Shown in pieces: positions 25,994 to 41,193 of a DNA stretch of 64,000 nucleotides. How positions within the stretch are numbered: position 1 is the stretch's first letter; every line of letters begins with the position of its first letter. The position numbers were made by a program, and so were the translations under genes. The DNA comes from Karalla daura. Taxonomy: Eukaryota; Chordata; Actinopteri; Chaetodontiformes; Leiognathidae. The stretch covers positions 4,737,036 to 4,801,035 of the forward strand of contig CM055191.1 in the NCBI GenBank assembly GCA_029224185.1, in the 5' to 3' direction. Under the pieces are notes generated by a model, which worked only from the letters and a program-made list of their open reading frames with translations, ran no database searches and was not told the origin of the DNA.

Positions 25994-28900
25994 CAGATGG
26001 ACTTAGAAGAACATATCGGGTTGCACAAAACTGTGTGCACTTCTTCATTCCTTTGAACCTGCTTTGTACTCAGGAGCACAGCGCTACTGTCTGAATACTC
26101 ATTTACAGTAGCTGTAGCTCTGAAGCTGCTGCCCTGATACTACAGTAGGTATGCAAAATGACTGGGTTTTTTTCCCATTAATATCAATAACCGATATTTT
26201 CCTGCTTCTCATAACTGATGTGATAACATTCTTTCCATACACACATAGAAAGATGTGGTAAAGATGAATTTAACTCTGATTTATCAGAATAATGTAACGT
26301 CACTCGTGTTGTCATCACTATAAAAAACCAGAACAGCGATGATTTTAAAAAGTATTTCCTATTCTTTCACTCAGCTGCATTAGTCAGTATAGAAGATTTT
26401 ACAAGGCAAAATTCAGAGCCTCTGCTTCCTACGGAAGATAGGCTCCAGATGCCTTCTTTCTAGTTTTAGCGTTAGCATTAGCGTAAGCGTTGGTGGATCA
26501 GTTTTAGCGTCAGCCTACTCTTTCCGTACACCATTGTTTTGATAGTTGAACATCTCGAGATTTGATGTGTTGAAATCCATAATTTTCTTCATCTACTTTA
26601 GCATCTACTTATTAAGCTAAAAATCTGTTACACACTGCATTTGTTTCTCCTTTCTCAGAAACAGTACAAAAGGTGCACATGGGTGATGAATACAATATGA
26701 AATATTGCATTGCTATATACAGAATCAGGGCTATATTGAGGTGACACATCATGTCATGATGTTATACACATGACAATAGAAGCAGCAGCTCAGGATAAAC
26801 AGTGAAGATCAGCAAAATCAGTGCAACGTTGGCAAATTAGTTATCAGCAAAAACAAATTTATAATCACTTATTGGTGTCATTTTATCCCAATGCTGGGCT
26901 GATAATTATAATGCATCCCTGGCTGAAACACATGCAGCTCCCACAGTTTGGACCCCAAAGTTCAGTTTAAGCCACTCAAACAGCTGAAATGCTCAATCAT
27001 GGGTTTTAGCAATGTCAACATTTCAGCAGCACCGCAGGCCTCGACAGCCAGCACTGGCACTGAACCACGAGTTGGCTGAGAAACACAAAACTGAGGCCTG
27101 CTTAAAAAGGCGAGGCACGAGAGAGAACGAAGAGAACGAGTAGAGAATAATCACAAAGCCTGAGAACCAGAGTGCAAACAGACAGCCTATACATACTTTG
27201 TTTGATGTCCTTCAGGGCTGAGGGAGATTAGCTCCAAATATTTCAGCAGGAGGGAACAACTGAAACAAAAAAAAAAGCGAAACCTGAGTAGCACCAGCAG
27301 CTTCACTGCAGTGGCACGGCTCCACCTTGGAACCATTATTATGGTAATATAGAGTCTGTTTAACATTGTTTGGAGTCCAGGGTCGCCAGCTGCCTATGCT
27401 AACAAACTCTTCCTGCAAAAGACGTCTTGATAGAAGTCTCTCAAGCAAGACGACATGGCTCCCGTCACTGCTGACATCTGCCGGTGTCAGAAAGCACCGG
27501 GTGGAGGCTGAGGAAGCTGAACTACTGAGGACACAGAGAGGTTTGTGCTTGGGCCCATGCCTGCTGTTAAAACTGCTGCTGGTCCTGTTTGGCTTCCCAT
27601 CTGATATTATTGAGCTGTTTCAGTTCACTCGCCACGGACGAGATCAACATGGCACAGTGAGCCAATACGTTATCTGCTCCCATGGTGATTGAATTTATGG
27701 TGCTGGATGTTGTAACCCTCCTATCATTAAAGGGGACCTAGGATGAAAAAACGCTTTTACCTCAACAGCGATCTATTACTGGCAAAAGATGTATGGCAGG
27801 TCCAAAACATCATCACATCCTCATTTACACATAAATTATGTTCAAAACATCCAAAACATCCATCACATCCTCATTTATACATGAATTATGAACTATGAAA
27901 TGGAAGTTAAACAAGGGGCAAATCTGAGCAGAGTCTGATGTAAAATATAAGTGTGAGGCAAACCATAGCACCCCCACCTCCAGAATAATGAGTAAACTTG
28001 CCTCCATTTACATGAGTGTAACTGAGGCTAATGACAGTGAGTCTGCAACATTTTGATTTATAGTTTCTGGTGAAATGTCTTTGCTTCTGGTTCCTCCTCA
28101 GTCTATGGTTCCTCCTATGATTCTGGCTCCAACAGATCAGACTGGATGTGGACATGTTGCTCTGTACTGGAGCTGCAGCACAGCTCCTGTTATTTCAGTA
28201 CCAAGGTAAGAAGCTGAGAAGTAAGGAACATGAAGTCACGTGATCATTCATGTGAGTGGCAGGCAAGAGAGCCAATCAGAGTAAAGCCTACGTGTGGTGG
28301 AAATAGATTAAATAGAATTGTAAATAGAGTAATTTCTGATTTAACTAGTCCTCCATGGCTTCTATGATAACTCCAGAGAACAAGAAGAAATTGTCTATTT
28401 GACCATTGTTGGCTTTTAAAGTTTTAAAGGTGCTGTTAACTGCTGATTATGTTAATTCCACTAGAAGCGCTTTAGTCTTTTGTTCCTGATGCATCTGAAA
28501 TGATGAAGTGAGGATACACAATCAGGAACAAGCAAACAGCATAAAAACACATTGTTTTAACAATGAACGTTATTAAAAACAAGGCAAATATAGGCAAACA
28601 ATCCAAAGCCTCCTCAACCAGCACACATAAGCGTATTCATATACTGGCTGTTGCTGCCTCACACCTGTTGTTTAAATAGACACTATGTGGCATGTATCGG
28701 ATGCTCGGTCACTGCCACATGTTATATGGTTTCATGATGCCCATTTTGTGGAGCAGGACATAAAGCGGAGCTGAGCTGAAGCACCAGCGCGTGCCTGCCG
28801 GCACCTGTGAGTCACGCTCTCTGTGCCCTGACCCCTGCGTGTTTTTGTTTCTCCGGTGTCGCCGTGCTGATTGAAAGCGGGTCGGAGCCAAGCTGTCCCT

Positions 28901-31900
28901 AAGAGATAAAGAGCAATTATAGTCATCTGTCCTCAATCCAGAGATAGACTAAGAACTGTGTCATTGTCTTATTACCCAAAGGGTTGTCGCTGAAAGTTCT
29001 CACTCAAAACACAGCTCGTCTGACGTTACCTCAGCACAGTCTGACAAACAGCTGACAGACAGACGCAGACATCGGGGGCAGGGGGGGAGGGAGTGGGGGA
29101 GGAGGGTGGAAAACTCTCATCTCAAAACCGAAGTTTGTGATTAAACTTGTTGTCATCGTGGATGAAGTTCCAACTGGTGACAGCAGTTCATAAACAATCA
29201 CTTGCTCCTCCTTTTCTAAGGCCACACAAAACCAGCGCAATGCAAATTTACATCACTAAGTTGAGTTGATTATTATTGACTTCACCTTTGATCTAATTTC
29301 TTATCTACAGGGGCATCAGGTTGGAAGTAGTGTCCATGTTATATCAGTAGATAAACCACCAGTCAGACTGTTTTTTCAATGTTTAAACATGTAAACTTTC
29401 TTGAAAGTGTGGTTCATAACTGTTTTACAAAACCTCAATCAAACATGATTTCTTCGTCAATATTACAGTTAGACTCTTTACAGCTTCATTCTGATCTGCA
29501 GATGTCTGAGGTGCAAAAAAAGAGAACAAGGATAGAGTCGAGTCTGACTAGAAGCTGGTCTGATTGTCTGATTGTATAATTAGCTGCTGTCCTCATAACT
29601 CAGATTGCACAAGTTACAATCCCCAAAAAAAAGAAAGGAAAAGGAAAAAGAAGCTCAGTCCGGGCGTGAAGGCGCCTCTCAAAATGCAATGTTACGATAC
29701 TGAATACTGGTGCAAACGATCACCTGCTTTCTGTGGCTTCAGTCTAAAAATATGTGTCATCTCTCAGAAAGCCGTATCCATCAGAGCCTCCTTTGTTTGG
29801 CAGCGGAGAGATGAAGACCGTAGGAGCGACACGGTTCGTTCCACCTGGCCCGTCTCTCAGCTGAGTGAGCAGCCAGCATTTCTTCACTGGCACGATGCTT
29901 CAGATAAGAGCTGCACGCTGAGCTCACCACGCTCTTCATGCAGCGATCCCGCCGCAGATTGCAATAATTCCACTAACATTTTGATCCCATCAGCTGAAAC
30001 GTCAATGGACTTGATTAAATTTATCTATTGGGAGCATTCTGAGTAAAGTCTGTCTGTGCCTATTGTTACAGTATGTGTGCACTGCCCCGCTGCACCAAGC
30101 ACTTGCTGAGGACCACAAATTACATATATTATCAATTTGAAAAGCTTTGCACCATTAAAATGACAAAGGTATATGTTTGAGCAGCTGATACTCTTTATTA
30201 CAATTTTTTCAGAGCTGTTGGAGGGAGCCTAGTAGAGCTGGACTCCACACGTTGTGTCCTCATTATACTGAACATTAATGATTCAGCATCGATGGTGACC
30301 AGCTGCTTATGGTGTAGCGCAGTCACAGGGGCCCTAATGAAAAACTCTTATGATGAAACTCATTTTCCATAGCTTCTATGTTAACATCAGAGAACGAGGC
30401 GAAATACTCCATTCAACCATTCTAGGTCTCTTTTTCTCCTGTTTTACAATGATGTTTTTCACTTTCAAACAGTTCCTCATACAGATGGAAACATCCATAC
30501 GAGACCTCAGGACTGTATAGACAGTCAGTATGCACTATAGACAGTATATAGATAGTGTATAGACAAGATATAGACAGTATAGAATCAATATAGACACTTC
30601 CCTCTGCAACCACACCTGACTGCATACCTTAGTGCTCACTCCTGCCTTTTCTCACAAGAGCATAACTTGTTCTTTTCTTTCCATTTTGAATTGACTGAAT
30701 AAGTCTATAATAAACATTACCCAAACTGTCATGCACAGATTCTTTCACATTTCTCTGGGACATGTTAACCCCACTGATGACTCATCTAAAATTGTCAAAT
30801 ATTGAAAGAATAAAAAATAAGGACTTTAATTTTTGGTATGAGATTAAAAAACAAACAAAATAACAAGTAACTTTTTTCATTTTTTCATTTTTTATTGAGC
30901 AAATAATACATAGATCAGGCATTTTCAAATCTTTGCGCTCTGAAATCTGTTTCTGCACAGCAAATGCCACTCTCATATAGACAAACAAAAGTTTCACATT
31001 TTCACCCAAAAATGTGCGTGGCTCTAAAGGCCAAGTGAGAAAGTGTGTCAGTCAGAGTCACTCAGTGACGAGCGAAGCCACCCAGGCTCCAAATAACCAA
31101 AGATGATAGACGTGACAGCAGAGGTGTGATCAAACGTCTACAATAATAAATCCTTTGTTTGCTCGGCTGACAATGGGCAGCAGATGCTGAACAGAAGCAG
31201 TGTGAGGAGGCCTCAGCGTTGGTCCGACTGTGTGTGTGAGGAGCTTCTACTCTCTGACTGCCACCAAAAGTTGTGATGTCACGACTGAAGCCGCAGCCAC
31301 GGACTGACTCTCTTCCCTGCTTATTGTTGCAAATTACATTCATGGTTCATCATGCGGTGTGTGATGCGCAGGCCGACCGGGCCACTGATAGTATTGCCCG
31401 TTTCGCTGTGATTACGACATGTGATGTGATGCATGTGTCAGATAGATTGGCTTGGGCTGCATGAGCCTGACACGCTGAGAAATGGCCAACTCCAGTCACA
31501 GCTGCACTCCTCCCAAGGTTTAGTGGCGCTCAGGCAACTCTGGGAGCCGCTCTGAGGAAACTGTAAGGTTTAATTATTTCTTTTATGATGAAGATGGAAT
31601 TTTGCTTTGAAGAAAAGTTTAATTTTATCTGAATATTCTGACAATTATAGTCGGAGAGGAAATCGTAACCTATCACACTGCTGATGCTTGGAAATTGGGT
31701 TAAACTGAGATATTCCTACATCCTAAATCGACAGAAATTATATTAAAAGTGATAAATTGGAGCTTACCTCAGCTTACCTGCATTTGCCCTATGTCAATGC
31801 TGTTAATGATGTCTAGCATATGTTAACAGTTTTTTTATTCACTGCATTATCATATTGTACATTATTTTTCTACCTCTTGCTTTCTACCTCTTACTGTATG

Positions 31901-34900
31901 TCTTGCATATATGGAAATTGACAATAAAGCTGACTTGACTTGGACTGTCTGTAAACTTGTATGACCATCGGAAATGATCAAAAATCATCCTCAAGTTCAT
32001 CCAGGATTCCAGAGGAGACGACAAAGAAGTTCAAAAAGAGTCCACCTGGGTCACCAAACTGAGCGAATACAGGTGAAAACAGTTGCAGGTGCGGGGCCAT
32101 TTCTAAGGGAACGCGGGTCGCACCGATCCATCTGCTACTGTGCAGCCAGCGCTGCTAATCTGAGCCCCTGGGGCTGCGTGAAAGCTGCTCGCAAGGTGCG
32201 ACAGAGGTTAAGTGCACGAACAAATCCACGTCTGCGACAAGAGGCCTCCATGTCAGCCCGAGACCCGCCGAAACGTTCACGTCCACCGAGACATTAACCG
32301 GGCTGTTTTGACAGCTCCCACGCCGCACTTCTTAGATATTCATGACTACATGGCACGCCATCATTGCACTGTCACTTCCCATAAAAGTTCACCAGCGCGC
32401 ACGCTCGCAAACTCCATTAAGTACGGGCCAGTCGGAGGAGCCCATGGCGTACGAGACAAAAATATGTTTTCTCGCATACATCCTCCGGCAGGAACCTCAC
32501 ACGTTCGCTCGTTCTTCACAGCTCGCTTTTCAGCAAGTACATGATGCATGACCCACGCATGCACAAGGATGCACTCACACACACATGCACACACACACAT
32601 AACATAGAGTGTGGGAAATATCAGGAGCATGTTCCCGATGCTGCACTCCGGTCTCTTTAACCCTTCTCCTCGAACTCATAGATGATTGAAGAGGATCTGT
32701 GGTAGCAGACAACTCGTCTGATGTACTTATGAAGAGCGTTTTGCAAGTTTTTGAAACAAAGTGGACATTCGTTCACATCGTTCACACACGGGCAAAGGGG
32801 TATGCATCTGCAGACGTGCAGTATTCGCACACACACACGCGCGATTGCGTGTCCGTGCGAAGGGAAGCACATCTGCTGCTACACATCGTCCAGCTCACAC
32901 AGCGAGCGCCGAGGCAGAAGAAAGGAGCCACCTTCACATGAGAGCTGTAATTCATGACCTGTTCTTTGTAATTAGAGGCACAGCGTGAGGGTGTTTGCAC
33001 CTCCTCAGGAAAAAAATAAGCTCATGTTTTGTCTCATTGCGCTTGCAAATTATTTATTTCCAGTTGTTGCTTTCAGCACTTTATGGATTAAAGGGTTTCT
33101 CTGCACACATATTTTCAAATGAACTCTGTGTGTATGCAGACAGTGTATACACTGTATGTGTCTTCAGTTGATGTAAAAATATAGAAGGAAAAAAAAACAT
33201 ATGGGCCAATAAAGTTAAAAATCAATCTGTAACAAAATGAAGCAAAATGCCTCACTTTTAAAGCAATAAAATCTCTGATCCGAAGCAGGATCAGGATCCA
33301 CAGTGATTTATTTTTTGGTCCCATAAACCTCGACAATGCAATATGAGACGGTACATATAATCTCTCTTCTGAGCCTGGAATTTCTTTACTTTGTCTTTTT
33401 TTTTTCTCTGCGACTTCTCTCTCTCACCAGTGAGTCTTTCTACCCTGACAACTTTTGTCTGGAGCTGATTGCAGCAGTTAAGTTAAATATAGCTGAAGAT
33501 AAACTCGATAGTTTTGACCACCTGCTTCTAAATCAAGACCTCCATTATTATTAAAGAGAGCAGCGTTAGCACTTTAGCCACATCAATCTGGCTACCTGAT
33601 GAAAAATATCTTCAAGGGAAAATCTCTCTCTCTCTCTCTCCCTATCTCTCTCTCTCTCTGCTTTTCTCTGGGTCTATCTATCGTCTCTCTATCTGAAATT
33701 GCTAGATGCTCCGCTGGGTTCAGTGGACAGTCTGCTTTGCCAAAAATGACACAAAGAGCGCTGTGAGAGTGAGCAGTAAAGATGCCGGGCTGGCAGCAGC
33801 TTTACGATGGCCTGAAACTTTAATAAAGGTCCATAAAGAGAGACCACGAAGGCATTCAACACATTCACTTTATTTTCATTTGTAAAGTGATGTTGAAAGT
33901 ATTGATTTTATATTATGTTTCATGCTTACCTGGCAACCATACATACTGTAGGCTTCATATTAAACACGTCTTGCCTGCCACTCACAGGAATCACTTTTCT
34001 TTATGTTCCCTTGCTAAACAATGTAGCTTCTCAGCTTGTCCCTGAACTAAGTGGTAACTGAAGCTAAGATGCAGCTATGCAGCTATATACACAACTAGTT
34101 TTATTAGGTGGAACCAGAATCAGAGACTGAGGAAGAACCAGGAGCATAGACGTTTACATATCATCGTTATTCAACAAAGCCTAGGTGAAAGTTCATGATC
34201 TGACATCCTTTCTGTAATTATTAAAAGTTCATTCAGTAAAGTAGCTTTGTGCATCACTGTGAACTCACTCTCTCGTCCCTGTTGTGACTGATGATGTCAC
34301 ACACTATGAAATGATGTCACCCCCCTCTCCCGGAGCTCCTCAGGCCTCCAGTCGCTCTGCTCTGCCTCTAATGTGAATGGACACACACCTCCAATGGAAG
34401 CACATCTGGCTGCATGACAAACAGGACGCGGGCAGCGGGCTTGCAGCGCTCAGCGGCCGTTCCTGCCAGAAGCCATTAGCTCACATCTTCAGCTGCAAAC
34501 CCGTGGCGAGTTAAGCGAACGCCTGACACTCTCGCCTCCCTGGAGGGCCTGGGAACTGCGCCTCGCGAGTCAGAGTTGTGAGCGGTGGCTTCAAATCTCT
34601 GCTCGAGACGCTCTGGAGCTACGGCAGCAGTCCAGCCGGGCTGCACAGTTATCACCTGAGTAAAACATCGGTGCCGCGGAGCCTCTCCAAAACGCCTCAA
34701 TTTGTAACTACATGAATGAGAGGGAGAGAGGGGGATGTTTAAAGGAGGCAGCAGGAGGGGCAAGCTTAAGAAAAACCTTCCCCCGGATAAATCCAGGCTT
34801 AAAAAACATCAGAAAATGCAAGATATATACTATCAAAGCAAACCCCCCCCAGGAGGCAGCGACTCCATAAACATGTTCGCTGCCTCTCATTGTTTTCTCT

Positions 34901-37900
34901 CTTGCAGCGCGGCCCAACTACAGCCAGAGAGTATGAACATATGCTGGAAGATTACCGCGTCTGTGCAGAGTCCTCACTCTGTCTTTCAGGGACAGCTTGG
35001 CATTCGTTTTATGCAAGCCAGCTCTTCCTGCTTCCCTGCAGTGAACTGACTCCTCTCCACTTGCCAAGTCTATCCAGCGGCCGAGGTGACGACAACTTTT
35101 GAAAGATCAGACACGACGCCGCACCCCCGTTACACCAGTCAGATCATAGGGTCCCGTTTCCAGCTCAGGTCTCTCTCCCTCCCTCGATCTCCAGACATCA
35201 TAATGTGCCAGTTACAAGTGTCCCACAAACCTCCACAAACTTCTGTCCTATTCTTTGCAGCACATCTGTGCAGATCTTTAACTTAAAACATCCACGTCTC
35301 ACCCGCAGTGATATGGATTTTTTTTTAGGCCACTACTCTAACATATTTGCATATTTTAAATCCTGCCTTGTGTGCTCAACCTCTGTTAGACCCTCAGGTC
35401 TTAAAGTAATTAATAAAATCATCCAGGTGTAAAATGCTGACTGAACAATACATTGCCACAATCCAAAAACGTTTGGTTCTCTGCCCCGCCAATAACGCGC
35501 TGCTACTGCAGGAATCAGGTGGGTCTTAGTGTTAAGGATGGAGCACAGATGGATTACATGTTCATAACGATCACAAATAGATTTAATGTACTTGAAGATT
35601 TTTCTAAATTCCATCAGAGAGCGGACATCTGGTAGGCAGCAGACAAATCCCCTTTGAAAACAAATAAAAAAAGAGCCATTTCATGTAAATGTAACAACAT
35701 CCCAACATGAATTTAATATTTCAGGAGATTTCAGGTTATGCACTGCAGGTGATTTCAACTAAGCACTGCGATGTATGTTTGTGAAATGAATCATTTACAA
35801 ACAAAATACATGAGTGAATCTATGCTAATTCCTTGAGGTGGAGACCCATGCCACTGCATACATTTAAGCCAGGAGTGTAACTCAGCTGTGTGCAGCGTGC
35901 ATGCAGTCGAGCATTTGACACGCAAAGCATTTCGGTGCAAACCGTAGTGAAAACATTGTGACCTCGCATGCAGCAGTTATGCCGTGTGTTCATTTTCCAC
36001 TACATTACATGTGTTACATAAAGCTAGGCTCCCGGACCTAGGGGTCAGGACGTGGTGGCAAACCACTTGCTTTGCAGCATCTGTGCGGCGAGCTGTCACC
36101 CATAAATAATGCCAGCGTGTGCCAGAGCCGGGAACACTTAGACAATGTTGGTAGAGTGGTCTGTACACAACTGTGTGCAACTTACCGCAAAGGGTGATTT
36201 ACTCACTGGATGCAACTTCAGACCTCTTGCGTAAGAGGAACGCGAGGTGCTCTGTGTGTGTCTGCGAGAGGGATATATCTGACCTTAAATTCAGAATAGT
36301 TTCATAATAGGAACAGTGAGTGGAGCCTTCCCCTGGCTGTAAATGGCACCGGGAAATATGAGACGCTCCAGAGCAGGCTGTGCTATCTCTCCACACTTAA
36401 ACGTGAGAGCGAAGTGAGAAGCCAGAATTAAAAGTGTGCTTCTGGCATCCTGCAAACCTCTGTTGTCACCATCCACTGCTACCTGTTTGACACAGTCATT
36501 TATCAAAAGGCAAAAAAAAAAAAAAAGACACAGAGGCCAGTTTATCTGCTACCTTACAGTTTCCACCTCCATCCAGGGGAAGGTGTCACTTATCACTAAT
36601 ACGTAAACCCACAAAAGTGTTAAAATGAAATGTAAAATCGAACAATAGCTCCTGATACGATCATTAATACATGGAAAACAAATGCACGTCCCTTTGGTGC
36701 AGCAGCAAGCCTGGATATGCTGGGATACAGTGAGAAAAATACTCAAACTGTGTGTGGGACTGTGTGAAAAGGAGGCTAAATTTACCATCAGCTGTCGAGT
36801 GAGCTTGCTAACCTTTATGAGGTCCTTTGAGTGGAGGTACAACACCACCACCACACACATATTCCACACAATGGCATGAATGCAGACCCCTCCGACACAC
36901 ACACACACACACAAATATGGTGAATGCAATCCTTCTTCTGGAGCCCTACAATATCATATTGCTCTAATCTGCATCTGAAATCAAGGGAAGGCCTAAACAA
37001 TCTTCTTAAATTAATTATCTGACTGTAAAAAGCTTAAACACTGTGTCAGTGGACTCTGAGATGATGAGATCTGCTCACAAAATAATGACCATGTAAACTG
37101 TTTTATTGCCAAGTCTCACAGTTTGAAAAAGACAATCTAAAGTGTGCTACTTTCTAAAGATCTGAAGTAACTGCAGTCTGTTATTCAGTTTAACCTTTTT
37201 CTATTGTCATTTCTCCTAAAACCTTAATCCCGAGGCACATTCAGATATATATAACATATTCCGTGTATATAACATACATTCCTAAGAATTGTACTTGATG
37301 ACAAACATCAAGCGTGATGAATCAGCGTGAGAGGTAGCAGTTACCATATATTGTTTCCAATACTTTCCTCTTGTTTTAATGAGCTATGTACATTAAGATG
37401 GAATCCAGCCCGAGGCTGAGGCATCTGTACAGCCACTACTGGTGATGAAGAAACAGCTGCTGGACCACAAACCTGACAACCCTCCTCAATGAGCACATGA
37501 TCTTAGAGGTCCTCCTGTTAACGCATCTGTCTTTTGTTAGTCTAAGTAGTTGATTCAAAATGTATGATGTTTTTAAGTGCCTGTTTTATTAACATACACA
37601 ATCACACACAGACACACACCAGTGTCAGAAGAAGAGTAACACCAACACTATTAAGATAGAGATGGGCATCAAGACTTCATTCTCCTCATACACTGTCACG
37701 TGCTGTAGTCGATTTCACTTTTCCAGCTTTTCTGGGATAAGAAACAACATTTCTGCCGAACTTACTTTAACTTACAGTACTCCTTTTTGCCTCGCAGTCT
37801 CTAAATCTAAAATATACATGAAAAATCTCTTATCAAATCTCTAGCAAAAGCAAGAAATGTTAATGAAAGTGGTGACCGATACCATATTGAATGTCCAGTC

Positions 37901-40900
37901 TTTTGATTAATTCTCCACAGTGAATTAATTGCCATGGTGAGAGTCTCTCTGTGGCCACGGACCATTCAAAACATTCTGTTTCCTTATCTGATAGTTCAAT
38001 GCAGAGAGAGATGCATCTGGTTAATCATTTATTCATTCAATCTCTCTGCCCACTTAATCCTTCCCTGGCACACCTGGGGCTACAGCCTCTCCCAGCATGC
38101 ACTGGGCGGATGGCAGGACACTGGGCAGGTCGCCAGTCCATCGCAGGTTGAACACAGATAGGCAGACATCCACTCACGCTCACACTCATACCTGCCGGCA
38201 ATGTAGAGTCTCCACGCTGCCTGACTCGCACGGCTTTGCAATGTGGGAGGAAACCAGTAAAAAAATAATAATAATAAAACCCACACACACACACACACGT
38301 ACAAACTCCACACAGAAGGAGCCAAGGATCAAGCCTGGGTCCTCTCGCTGTGAGGCAACAGTGTAACCCCCCCTAACTAGCGCATGTACGCTGGCTCCTC
38401 TCAGAAACACATCAAGCGTAGTGGAACACTGGATGTGGACATGAGTGGGATCTTACGGAGGCTGATTACGTGCGTGTACACCACGTCTAAGAATGGAACA
38501 GGACCAAAAGTACTTTTTTTGCTGATGAATCCGTCAGCCATGTCACTCTCTCTCAATTTAGCAATTTTGTGCTCCAGAAAGTGACAGAAAACAGCGAAAA
38601 TGACCAAAACAAGTGCTGAAAAACCTCATAGTTGTGGCGGATTATAAACAGTTCAGACCTGGCAGGCTTTCCAAAACAGGGAGAGCTCGACCCCAAAGGT
38701 CAGATTATTTAGGTGTAGTGTAAGGACGCACAATAATTATCGGCATCGAACATTATTAGCCAAATATTGGAAAAAAAACTACATCATTCTGATAATAACC
38801 TGTTTTGCCAATACCTAATTTGCCAACATTGCATTGATTTTGCTCATTTTCTGTCTGTTTGTTATATTAGTGTTTCCACCATAAATATCACATTGCATTT
38901 TTTTACTGCTCCTGAAAAAGAAAAAAAATGAATCCAACGTGCCCCCAAAATTCACCAACAAAATGATGGGGTATGAAAAGAATACTAAAGCTGTGACTGA
39001 AGCTAATGCTAGCACTAAGCTAAAGCTAGTAAGAATGTGTCTGGAGCTGGTCTCCTGCCTATCAGTGAAGCATCTGAAGCTCAGATTTCATTCTGGTCCT
39101 AGAGTTTTTATTTTTTTTCTTTTTGATTACAACGCTAGTGACGTCTTGCATTGTTTGATAAATCAGAGGCAGAACTAATTCATTTCATTTATCAAATTTA
39201 TTTGGCTCAGGTGAGTATATATTAATGTCTTGGATGTTGGTATCGGTATTGATTATGAGAAGCAGAGGGAATTCAGCCACCAACATAACTGTTATACACA
39301 GCTGACTGGAGGCATAATTGCATCAAATCGTCCCCTGTCTCATCAATTATCGCTCCTGACTGATCACGACCCTGCACGAGTTCATATGAAATCTGAGGGG
39401 CGTGACAAGAAGCTGTCAATCATGTCTACTGAAGTTCTTTGTGCAATATTAACGTCTTTTGTGGACATTTAGTCTCTTCAGCGAAAACTGGTTGATGAAC
39501 CAGAGAAACCCAGCAGAACAAACTGGCAACACATGCCTCTCATGTTTGTTTTCTGTCGTGTAAGATTTCTGACCTGTTGGCTCACACATGGCATTTGTTC
39601 ACAACTTTGGGATTTTTCTTCATGTGATCATAAACGAGAACGCAACAATTGTTTCTTTTTAGCCCGTGAATAAAGTGAACGAGCCACAAGTCTGAACACA
39701 GCCTCGAATATAAACAGATCACACACACACGTTGACAAGATAAAAGCATGAAACTATTCAGGATGCGTGGTAACTGGGACATGAGACAAGAATGGCAATC
39801 ATTTTATTTTTAGGTTCTGGTTTATTCTTGACAGTTTTGTCTGCACCTGGTTTAATTGTATTGCTGAGCAACAACAATACCCTTGTTGATATTTTAGCAA
39901 TGACACCATTATTTTGACATGTTGCCATGGTGTCGCGCTCAAACTGGCCTCTTTAGGGATAAAAAGGAAATCTGTCACTTTAGGTTGGAGCTATTCATGT
40001 ATTCAATTGCAATTAGCTCAAGGGGAACAGAGGTGGACAAACACTCCGCTTTCAGCTATGGAGAGGAGAGTTTTAAAATCTCACCATTATGATGCCTGAA
40101 ACACGCTGCTATTTACTTGATGTAATGCATGTATACATCTAACTCATTTGAGGGAAGAAATGCTCTGTATCCTGCACATTCTCATTGTTCAGTGAAGGTC
40201 ACCACTTTCACACTTACTCCCAGTTTGAATGGAGGCTTGCTTCAGCCCAGCTGGTCATTTCCACAACCTCATATGACCGCTGTTGGAGACTGAGGCATTT
40301 CAGACCCAAAGTTGAAAACACACTGTAAAAACCTACAATACAACAATACAAAACAATATCTACATAAATAAATAAAAACACCCTAACGTTGCAGTGTAGT
40401 CATGTTCACTACGGTGTAGCATGATGAATAGTGAGCTGAGCATGAAGCTGTATGTCTTATTCAGAGATCGATGTCTAATCCAGCTGCAGGCTTTAGTGCT
40501 CGGGGATTATTTCTTCGTGTAATTTCAGAGCCCTTTATTTCACACCCTGCATAAGCAGCACCTTAAAGGTGCTTAGGATGTACTGCTTGATATTAATAAC
40601 ATAATGTGATGTAAAATTGAGCAGGAATGTATCTCTTTCTGATTAAAATCACTTTGTAGATCCTGATTTTCTTTCTTTTTTTATTCTTAAGTGAGCAGTA
40701 GGTGTCACAATTTCTCTGAAAGCACAGAAATCACTGGACACAACAGTTCAGTATTTGCTGACTGTGCAGCTGCATGTACAACATGATGCAGAGCAGAGCT
40801 CCATACACACCTCTGAGTCAAGGACTAAATCATATCCCCTGGCTTCAAAATATTTTAAACTCTGTCCGCCGGTCACTCTCTCACTCATACTAGTGACATA

Positions 40901-41134
40901 TGTACAGTAACTTCTCACACAGCCTCGGGTATTTGGCTAAAACCTCATAGTTCTGAATCACGGGGATCCATGGGATTGGATGACATCATGCCTGCAAACC
41001 TGATGAGCCAACCATATCCAGAGGGAGATCATTATCCCGGATTGGCAGCCAACTGATTGGCTCAGGAGAGAGGAGGCAGCTTGTCCTGACCTTTTTGCAG
41101 TGAGTGAATCCTGACAAGATCAATCAAAAGCCAA

Positions 41135-41193
<59 letters not shown>

